DNA of 64,000 nucleotides. Origin: CAYNQK01 sp964470375. GTDB taxonomy: Bacteria > Spirochaetota > Spirochaetia > Treponematales > JBGSOB01. The stretch lies in contig CAYYCP010000002.1 of NCBI GenBank assembly GCA_964470375.1, positions 1-64,000 on the forward strand, written 5' to 3'. The translations under genes were made by a program, and so were the position numbers. The notes below the pieces were generated by a model, which did not search any database, was not told the DNA's origin, and saw only the letters and a list, made by a program, of their open reading frames with translations. Shown piece after piece: positions 58,126-64,000 of this stretch (position 1 is its first letter; each line of letters starts with the position of its first letter).

Positions 58126-58974
58126 ATGGCTGAGATAAAAGCGAGCGACGTCAAGGCCCTGCGCGAGAAGACCGGCGCAGGAATGATGGATTGCAAGAAG
58201 GCCCTGGAGCAGGCCCAGGGAGATTTCGCCAAGGCTGAGAAGATCCTCAAGGAAATGGGCTTGGCGGCGGTGGAAAAGCGCGTCGGGCGGGCCACCAACG
58301 AGGGCAAGGTATTCATCAAGGTGAGCGGCGGCCAGGCGGTCCTGCTTGAGCTGTCATGCGAGACGGATTTTGTGGCCCGAAACGCCGATTTCAACGAGCT
58401 GGGCGCGCGCCTTCTGGACGTTATCCTGGAGCGGCAGCCGACGTCCATTGACGAGGGTCTCCAGGCCATGGTGACCGAGGCGGCCTCCAAGATCAAGGAG
58501 AATATGTCCTTGAGGCGCTTTGAGCTCGTCAAGGCCGCACCCGGCGATGTCTTGCATGAATATGTGCACGGAGACAAGTTGTGCGTCCTGGTGCGCCTGT
58601 CCGCCTCCGACCCGGCCGCCCTCGGGAAGGATGCCGTCAAGGCCTTCGTCCATGATCTTGCCCTGCACGTTGCCGCCTTCAGTCCTGCCTTCCTGAGCCA
58701 GGACAAGGTTCCCGCCGAGTGGCTCAAGGAGCAGGAGGAAATCTTCCTCAAGCAGATGTCGCAGGACGAGAAACTCAAGGGGAAGCCGGCCCAAGTCCTG
58801 GATGGGATCGTAAAGGGCAAGGTCAAGAAGCTGATGGCCGAGATGTGCCTTCTGGATCAGCCCTTCATCCGTGACGAGAAGGTTTCAGTGTCGGCCATAG
58901 CCGCCAAGGTAGGTAAGGAAGCCGGATCCGAGATCAAGGTCGTCGATTTCCGCTACTACAAGGTGGGGCAGTGA
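58126..58974 (+). CDS. tsf: Elongation factor Ts
   Basis: Nucleotide exchange factor for EF-Tu. 282 residues: N-terminal UBA-like 'ASDVKALREKTGAGMMDCKKAL', core 'ELSCETDFVARNADF', subdomains 'LALHVAAFSPAFLS' and a C-terminal helical module. ATG at 58126 has 'aaggagg' 8 bases upstream. A strong hairpin follows the stop. Confidence 0.96.
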   Translation: MAEIKASDVKALREKTGAGMMDCKKALEQAQGDFAKAEKILKEMGLAAVEKRVGRATNEGKVFIKVSGGQAVLLELSCETDFVARNADFNELGARLLDVILERQPTSIDEGLQAMVTEAASKIKENMSLRRFELVKAAPGDVLHEYVHGDKLCVLVRLSASDPAALGKDAVKAFVHDLALHVAAFSPAFLSQDKVPAEWLKEQEEIFLKQMSQDEKLKGKPAQVLDGIVKGKVKKLMAEMCLLDQPFIRDEKVSVSAIAAKVGKEAGSEIKVVDFRYYKVGQ

Positions 58975-58977
58975 TCA

Positions 58978-59011
58978 GTGCGGCGCCCGCCAGGCGGGCG
59001 CCGCACGTTTT
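58978..59011 (+). terminator. GC-rich intercistronic hairpin between tsf and frr
   Basis: Perfect 29-base palindrome-like stem (58978-59006): GTGCGGCGCCCGCC, one base, then its complement, followed by GTTTT. The U-tract is short, so it may be an attenuator or an mRNA-stabilising end rather than a full terminator. Confidence 0.6.
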
Positions 59012-59028
59012 CCCGCATGGAGGCTGAG

Positions 59029-59580
59029 ATGAGTATCATTTCGTCTTGCGAAGAGAAGATGGGCAAGACCCTGGCCGCCCTCAGGGAAGGCTATAACGCC
59101 ATCCGCACGGGACGGGCCTCGCCCGCCCTACTCGACAAAATCAGGGTGGATTCATACGGGCAGAAGACCCCTATAAACCAAGTGGCCACCGTGTCCATCC
59201 CCGAAGCCCGCCTGATCGTCATCCAGCCCTGGGATCGATCCCTCATACAGGAGATCGAGAAGGCCCTGCGAACATCGGACCTGGGCATCAACCCCTCCAA
59301 TGACGGCAAGGTCATCCGGATAGCCATTCCGCCCCTCACCGAGGAGCGCCGCAAGGAACTGGTCAAGGGCGCCCGGGCCGCGGCTGAGCAGGCCCGCGTG
59401 GCTATCCGCAACATCCGCCGCGAGGGAAATGAGGAGATCAAGAAAGCCCACAAGGACGGGCACATGACCGAAGACGAGGCCAGCAAGGCCGAACAAGAGC
59501 TGCAGAAGGCCACCGACGCCCTGATCGCCCAGGTCAACAAGGTATTCGAGGAGAAGGAAAAGGAAATACTCGAGGTCTAG
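59029..59580 (+). CDS. frr: Ribosome recycling factor
   Basis: Splits post-termination ribosomes with EF-G. 183 residues with 'IRTGRASPALLDKIRVDSYG', 'QKTPINQVATVSIPEARL', 'LGINPSNDGKVIRIAIPPLTEERRKELVK' and the long helical bundle. ATG at 59029 follows GGAGG by 5 bases; the earlier in-frame codons lie in the hairpin. Confidence 0.96.
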   Translation: MSIISSCEEKMGKTLAALREGYNAIRTGRASPALLDKIRVDSYGQKTPINQVATVSIPEARLIVIQPWDRSLIQEIEKALRTSDLGINPSNDGKVIRIAIPPLTEERRKELVKGARAAAEQARVAIRNIRREGNEEIKKAHKDGHMTEDEASKAEQELQKATDALIAQVNKVFEEKEKEILEV

Positions 59581-59582
59581 CC

Positions 59583-60299
59583 ATGGAGAGGCGAGAATCG
59601 GGCGGGCTGCCTCGACACGTGGCCATCATCATGGACGGCAACGGTCGCTGGGCCTCCCGGCGCGGTCTGCCGCGTACGGAGGGGCACCGTCGCGGGCTTG
59701 AGACGGCCAAGCTTATCGTCCGGGCGGCCAAGCACCAGGGATTGTCTGAGCTGTCCCTGTTCGTCTTCTCCACAGAGAACTGGAACCGCGCCGCGGACGA
59801 AGTGGCTTTCCTGATGCTGCTCATCCAAAACCACCTGGGCCGTGAATTCGACTTCTATCGGGAGCTGGGCGTGCGGGTCCTGCACTCCGGCGATCCCGAG
59901 GGCCTGAGCCAGGGCGTGCGCAGCGAGATCGAGCGGGTGGTGCGTGATACGGCCATGAATCAGGGCATTACCCTCAACCTGGCAATTAACTACGGCGGCA
60001 GGTCCGAGACCCTCAGGGCGGTCAACCGCGCCTTGGCCGTACGCTCGGGCGACTTGCGGAACCAGCCGCTCAGCGAGGCCGAGATAGACGCCCATCTGGA
60101 CTGCCCGGGCATGTCGCCCCCGGACCTGATCATCAGGACTTCAGGGGAGAAGCGCATCAGCAACTTCCTCACCTGGCAGGGAGCCTATGCCGAGCTCTAT
60201 TTCAGCGACAAGCTCTGGCCGGATTGGACGGAGGAGGATCTTGCGGCGGCCCTCTTTGAGTACAGCCGCAGGCATCGGCTCTATGGGGGGAAGCGATGA
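59583..60299 (+). CDS. uppS: Undecaprenyl diphosphate synthase
   Basis: Makes the C55 lipid carrier precursor for cell wall synthesis. 238 residues with 'HVAIIMDGNGRWASRRGLPR' (catalytic Asp), 'GHRRGLETAKLIV', 'LSLFVFSTENWNR' and 'PPDLIIRTSGEKRISNFLTW' with 'YAELYFSDKLWPDW'. Starts 2 bases after frr; overlaps cdsA by 4 bases. Confidence 0.96.
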   Translation: MERRESGGLPRHVAIIMDGNGRWASRRGLPRTEGHRRGLETAKLIVRAAKHQGLSELSLFVFSTENWNRAADEVAFLMLLIQNHLGREFDFYRELGVRVLHSGDPEGLSQGVRSEIERVVRDTAMNQGITLNLAINYGGRSETLRAVNRALAVRSGDLRNQPLSEAEIDAHLDCPGMSPPDLIIRTSGEKRISNFLTWQGAYAELYFSDKLWPDWTEEDLAAALFEYSRRHRLYGGKR

Positions 60300-61162
60300 A
60301 AAAGTACGTCGAACGCCTGCTCATATTCTTTTTGGGGTTGCCGGCGGTAGCGGGGATCATCATCTTCCTTCCCCAGGCCCGTAACCTCGGAATCGTCTCG
60401 GTGATATGCATCTTCTCAGGCCTGGGGGGCATGGAAGCGGCCGGATTCTTCAGGCGGGGCCGCAGCACTTCCTCGCGGACCATGGGCTTCATCTCGGGCT
60501 TCCTTGTCCCAGCTATGGAATTCCTCATGGCCCCCGGATACATCCTGGCGAACCCGGAGGGTTTTTCGGGTGGATTGTGCGCCTCGGCTGCCCTGTGCAT
60601 GGTCATCCTGGCGCGCTTGGCCTTCAGCAGGGCATCCGAGCTGGACGCCATTTTAGATCGAGCCCTGCCCTGGCTCTTCCCCATCATCTATCCAGGCGCC
60701 CTGAGCACATTCCTAGTGCGCATTGGGGCCCTGGAGGGGGGACAGGCCTATTATCTCCTCTTCTTCGCCATGGTCTTCGGGAATGATTCACTGGCATGGG
60801 CATTCGGCATGCTCCTGGGAAGGCGCCGAAACATCGTGCCTGCTAGCCCCAACAAGTCCGTGGCCGGCTTTATCGGCGGCATCCTGGCCTCCCTTATCAT
60901 CGGCGTCCTCGGTGGACTCCTCTTCCCGGATAGAGTGGGAGGCGGGGCACTGGCCTGGGGCCTGTCCGGATTGGTCGTGGGCGTCGCCGCCATCCTGGGC
61001 GACCTGGCCGAATCCGGGCTGAAGCGGGCCTCCGGCCTCAAGGACTCGGGGAGCATCATCATCGGGCGCGGCGGTGTCCTGGATTCCATCGACTCCATCC
61101 TCTTCGCCGCCCCGGTATTCCTGGCCTGCGCCCTGACCCTGGAGGCCCTCGCAAAGGCATGA
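60296..61162 (+). CDS. cdsA: Phosphatidate cytidylyltransferase
   Basis: Membrane enzyme forming CDP-diacylglycerol for phospholipid synthesis. 288 residues, seven to eight membrane segments; the signature region reads 'SGLKRASGLKDSGSIIIGRG' then 'GVLDSIDS'. The standard signature has GHGG and DRxD; here His is Arg and the Arg after Asp is Ser. The metal-binding Asp residues and 'GNDSLAWAFG' are kept, so activity is likely. Overlaps uppS and dxr by 4 bases. Confidence 0.92.
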   Translation: MKKYVERLLIFFLGLPAVAGIIIFLPQARNLGIVSVICIFSGLGGMEAAGFFRRGRSTSSRTMGFISGFLVPAMEFLMAPGYILANPEGFSGGLCASAALCMVILARLAFSRASELDAILDRALPWLFPIIYPGALSTFLVRIGALEGGQAYYLLFFAMVFGNDSLAWAFGMLLGRRRNIVPASPNKSVAGFIGGILASLIIGVLGGLLFPDRVGGGALAWGLSGLVVGVAAILGDLAESGLKRASGLKDSGSIIIGRGGVLDSIDSILFAAPVFLACALTLEALAKA

Positions 61163-62298
61163 GGCGGAAGCGGATCATTCTACTCGGATCTTCGGGCTCC
61201 ATCGGTTCTTCCACGCTCGATGTCATCCGGGCCCATCCCGGGCGGCTGGAGCTCGTCGCAGCCAGCGCCCACCGCAACGAAGGGCTCCTCAAGAGCCTGT
61301 GTTCCGAATTCTCAATAGAGGCTACCTGTCTCTCCGGGACTCCCGGCCCCGGGCACCATCCAGAATACCGAGGCCGAGAGGGTATCCTGGAGATGATACG
61401 GGCTGTAGAGGCCGACATAGTCCTCAACGCCATCCCGGGTGCGGCCGGCATGGACGCATCCCTGGCGGCCGCGGAAGCCGGCATGGACCTGGCCCTGGCT
61501 AATAAAGAATCTATGGTCTGCGCCGGGAGCTTCATCCGGGAGGCATTGGCAAGAAAGGGCGGATGTCTCTTGCCTGTGGACTCCGAGCACTCGGCCCTCT
61601 TCTGCCTCATCCACGCCTTGGGCGATCAGGGTATCGCCGAGGCTGTACTGACTGCCTCGGGCGGCCCATTCCGGGACCTACCCCTCGACGCGCTGGCCAC
61701 CGTGGACGCGACTCAGGCCCTTGCCCACCCCACCTGGTCTATGGGGACCAAGGTGACCCTGGATTCGGCCACTATGGCCAATAAGGGCCTAGAGGTCATG
61801 GAAGCCATGGAGCTTTTCGGCCTGCCCTTGGAGCGGATCAGGGTCCTCATCCACCCGGAGAGCCGGGTCCATGCACTCGTCCGCCTCGGTGACGGGGGCC
61901 TGTACGCCCAGATATCAAAACCGGACATGCGCCTCCCCATCCAGACCGCCTTACTCTGGCCCGAGCGGTCGGATTGCGCCTTCGGGCGCCTGGACCTAGC
62001 CGGCGGGAGCCTCAGCTTCCGTGAGGTCGACCCGGGGCGCTATCCCCTCTTCAACCTGGCCCTGGAGGCGGCCCGCCTGGGCGGCGGCTACCCAGTCGCC
62101 TTCAACGCCGCCAATGAGGTAGCCGGCGAGCTTTTCCTTGCGGGGCGCATTGGGTATCTTGGGATGGCTCACATCGTGGAAGCGGCCCTCGCCGGAGACT
62201 TCGGCGCGGCGCCCGCCAATATCGGCGGGGTCCATGAAATCGACGGAGCGGCCAGGGCGGCGGCCCTGGCCGCCTGGCGGAAAGAGGCTGGCGCGTGA
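61159..62298 (+). CDS. dxr: 1-deoxy-D-xylulose 5-phosphate reductoisomerase
   Basis: Second step of the MEP isoprenoid pathway, supplying UppS. 379 residues: NADPH site 'ILLGSSGSIGSSTLDVI', 'LANKESMVCAGSFI', 'PVDSEHSALFCLI' with metal-binding Asp and Glu, 'LTASGGPFRD', 'HPTWSMGTKVTLDSATMANKG' and 'FNAANEVAGELFL'. All key residues present. Overlaps rseP by 4 bases (GTGA). Confidence 0.96.
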   Translation: MRRKRIILLGSSGSIGSSTLDVIRAHPGRLELVAASAHRNEGLLKSLCSEFSIEATCLSGTPGPGHHPEYRGREGILEMIRAVEADIVLNAIPGAAGMDASLAAAEAGMDLALANKESMVCAGSFIREALARKGGCLLPVDSEHSALFCLIHALGDQGIAEAVLTASGGPFRDLPLDALATVDATQALAHPTWSMGTKVTLDSATMANKGLEVMEAMELFGLPLERIRVLIHPESRVHALVRLGDGGLYAQISKPDMRLPIQTALLWPERSDCAFGRLDLAGGSLSFREVDPGRYPLFNLALEAARLGGGYPVAFNAANEVAGELFLAGRIGYLGMAHIVEAALAGDFGAAPANIGGVHEIDGAARAAALAAWRKEAGA

Positions 62299-63638
62299 AA
62301 TTCGTCTTGGGGCTTTTCTTTCTCTCCCTGGTGGTCTTCGCCCATGAGCTTGGGCACTTCATAGCCGCCAAGATTGTCGGGATCAAGGTGTTGCGCTTCT
62401 CCATCGGTATCGGGAAGCGCCTCATCGGCTTCAGCTTCCGCGGCACGGATTACTGTGTGTCCCTCCTCCCCATCGGGGGCTACTGCAAGATGAGCGGAGA
62501 AGACAGCTTCCTGAAGGCCCTTGGCAAGGGTGACGCTGAGGCTGTCCATCCGCCCGGATCCTTCTACGGGGCCCATCCCCTGAAACGGATATTCGTCAGC
62601 TTCATGGGACCCTTCTTCAATTTTCTCTTTTCAGTGGTCGCCCTGTCAGTCCTGTGGACGGTAGGCTTCAGCATCAAAAGTCCCGGGAATCGCATCATCC
62701 TGGCCGGGGACATCGATCCGGTGGCCGGTGGATCTCCCGCCCAGCTGGCCGGCCTTCTCAGCGGCGACCGCATAGTGGAGATAAACGGAAAGGCAACCGA
62801 TTTTTCCTTCCAGATCCGCGAGATAGTGGAGGCCAGCGCCGGCAAAAGCCTGTCCCTTAAGGTCCAACGAGGCCAGGAATCCCTGGATATCGATGTGACA
62901 CCCGCCCTCGATCCATCATCCGGGACGGGACGCATGGGTATCTATTTCTGGGTCGAGCCGAAGCTCGGGCCGGTGGCCAAGGGCGGGCCGGCCGCGCGGG
63001 CCGGCTTGATGCCGGGCGATCTGATAACGGCCGTTGACGGCAAGGCGGTGAATTCCAGCGCCGACATCGCCCCGGCCCTGAGCGGCCGGCCTCTGTCCGC
63101 CCTGGTGAGCTACCAGCGCGGCGGTCAAGCGGCCGAGGCGGTGATCTATCCGGAGTACGGCCAGGATGGATCCATAGACCTAGGCATGGACTTCGTCTAC
63201 GAGGAATGGCGGTCTCCGCGCCTGGGTCTCCTGGGCGGCCTGTCCAAGGGGCTAGCCGAATCCGTCCAGGAGCTGGCTGGCATCGTCCGCAGTCTGGGCC
63301 TCCTCTTCCGTTCGGATCCCCGCCGGAGTATGGCAGGCACTATACGCATCGCGTATATCGTGGGAGACGCCACCCAGGCGGGTTTCGCCGAGGGCGTCCG
63401 GAGCGGCCTGGCCTCCCTCCTGAGCACCCTGTCCATCATCAGTCTGTCTCTCCTCGTTACAAATCTCCTGCCCATTCCCCTCCTGGACGGCGGGCTGATC
63501 CTGATATTCTTGGTGGAGACAATACGGCGGAAGCCCCTCAAACCCAAGACCATCTACCGCTTGACTATGGCAGGCTTCTTCATCGTGGCCGCGATCTTCC
63601 TCTTTTCCCTCATCAATGATATCATCTTCTTCAGTTGA
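62295..63638 (+). CDS. rseP: Site-2 protease RseP
   Basis: Intramembrane zinc protease. 447 residues, GTG start. Zinc motif 'VVFAHELGHFIAA' (HELGH, about residues 17-21), two PDZ domains ('GGSPAQLAGLLSGDRIVEINGK' and 'GGPAARAGLMPGDLITAVDGK'), third metal ligand in 'PIPLLDGGLI', C-terminal membrane segments. Cleaves anti-sigma factors or leftover signal peptides. Position after dxr is classic. Confidence 0.95.
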   Translation: MKFVLGLFFLSLVVFAHELGHFIAAKIVGIKVLRFSIGIGKRLIGFSFRGTDYCVSLLPIGGYCKMSGEDSFLKALGKGDAEAVHPPGSFYGAHPLKRIFVSFMGPFFNFLFSVVALSVLWTVGFSIKSPGNRIILAGDIDPVAGGSPAQLAGLLSGDRIVEINGKATDFSFQIREIVEASAGKSLSLKVQRGQESLDIDVTPALDPSSGTGRMGIYFWVEPKLGPVAKGGPAARAGLMPGDLITAVDGKAVNSSADIAPALSGRPLSALVSYQRGGQAAEAVIYPEYGQDGSIDLGMDFVYEEWRSPRLGLLGGLSKGLAESVQELAGIVRSLGLLFRSDPRRSMAGTIRIAYIVGDATQAGFAEGVRSGLASLLSTLSIISLSLLVTNLLPIPLLDGGLILIFLVETIRRKPLKPKTIYRLTMAGFFIVAAIFLFSLINDIIFFS

Positions 63639-63657
63639 TGATTTCAAAGGGGGGCAT

Positions 63658-64000
63658 ATGAAGAGCGTCAGCTGCATCTGCGAGAACGTCTTCGACGCCG
63701 AGGTTCCGGAGAGCATGGACCTGGACGCCTCGCCGGAGGCGGCCGCCTCCATTCTGGACGGCAGCTTCCTCAATTTCACATGCCCCGCCTGCGGCAAGCT
63801 GCTTAAACCGGAATTCCGCATGCGGGTCACGGCACCCTCGCGCAAGCTGGATCTGGAATTTCTCCCGGAAGAAGATCGGGCCGCCTTCTATGCGGGCAAA
63901 CTGTCCATCCCGGCCGGGCGGGAGTGCGTGATCGGCTTCCCCGAGCTCCTGGACCGCGTCCGTGTCGTCATGGCCGGCCTGGACCATAGGGCCGTCGAGG
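63658..64000 (+). CDS. CpXC-domain-like protein, 3' end outside window
   Basis: At least 114 residues, open to the window end. 'SCICENVF' and 'FTCPACGKLLKPEF' give a two-part Cys pattern like the CpXC zinc-finger family, with 'SILDGSFLNFTCPACG' typical of it. ATG at 63658 follows 'aaagggggg', 19 bases after rseP, so it may be the last gene of the rpsB operon. Function unknown. Confidence 0.7.
   Translation, partial: MKSVSCICENVFDAEVPESMDLDASPEAAASILDGSFLNFTCPACGKLLKPEFRMRVTAPSRKLDLEFLPEEDRAAFYAGKLSIPAGRECVIGFPELLDRVRVVMAGLDHRAVE

Overview
The window looks like one scaffold piece of a high-GC spirochaete, most likely of the Treponema/Spirochaetales group. Evidence: a CMP kinase fused to ribosomal protein S1, the block dnaG-rpoD-zinc ribbon protein-(rnpB)-TPR-mreBCD-mrdA-rodA, many small secreted TPR/NHL/PEGA proteins, relaxed lipoboxes, and a CHASE2 adenylate cyclase. 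The genus cannot be fixed from the sequence. Three runs of 100 N are each flanked by the same 55 bases on both sides, so this is probably a metagenome or short-read draft in which contig ends sharing one k-mer were scaffolded but not merged. Collapsing each one restores an intact locus.

Layout. (1) 1-8860, plus strand: the 3' part of an Rnf-type operon (rnfD-G-E-A), then a GH57-like protein, murC, a YicC ribonuclease, an odd CMP-kinase-like P-loop protein, a degenerate SDR protein and galM, nearly all overlapping by 1-4 bases. (2) 8965-11967, minus: a UPF0210 protein with its ACT-domain partner and a secreted Fn3/TPR-like protein. (3) 12092-32675, plus: an orphan Cas2-like protein, prfB with its programmed +1 frameshift, a pseudo-receiver, a PEGA protein, ftsY, a secreted repeat protein, lolC-lolD-lolE; then recA, folK, scpA, scpB, rluB, cmk-rpsA, a GAF/AAA+/Fis regulator, a TPR membrane protein, a CHASE2 cyclase and a lipoprotein. 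(4) 32836-54799, minus: galactokinase-like gene, surE, TPR and NHL proteins; tRNA-Thr, tRNA-Tyr and a YkgJ protein; an MBL hydrolase, mltG, dnaG, rpoD, zinc ribbon protein, rnpB, TPR protein, mreBCD-mrdA-rodA and a B12/radical SAM fusion. (5) 54915-64000, plus: a lipoprotein, a HEAT-repeat protein, (tRNA-Arg on minus), maf, and the classic rpsB-tsf-frr-uppS-cdsA-dxr-rseP operon ending in a truncated CpXC protein.

Most of the window is housekeeping: translation (prfB, rpsB, tsf, frr, S1, rluB, rnpB, tRNAs), replication and segregation (dnaG, recA, scpAB), envelope growth (murC, mreBCD, mrdA, rodA, mltG, uppS, cdsA) and protein export (ftsY, lolCDE, rseP). There is no insertion sequence, prophage or CRISPR array.

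The most unusual signal is in the first 4 kb. The Rnf-like subunits keep the membrane folds of RnfD, RnfE and RnfA, but the residues that hold cofactors in the known complex are changed: the iron-sulfur cysteines of RnfA and RnfE are gone, RnfG lacks the flavin attachment motif, RnfD has SDAT in place of SGAT, and rnfB does not follow rnfA. The next gene is a GH57-like protein that has also lost its expected catalytic motifs. This may be an Rnf-derived membrane complex that no longer carries electrons in the known way. Other points of interest are several further proteins with altered active sites (a CMP-kinase-like protein with Asn in the Walker A lysine position, a galactokinase-like protein with Glu for the catalytic Asp, a pseudo-receiver, a pseudo-SDR, an AAA+ activator with GAFTDA), the orphan Cas2-like gene, and two or three genes whose promoters sit so close to the ATG that their mRNAs should be leaderless.
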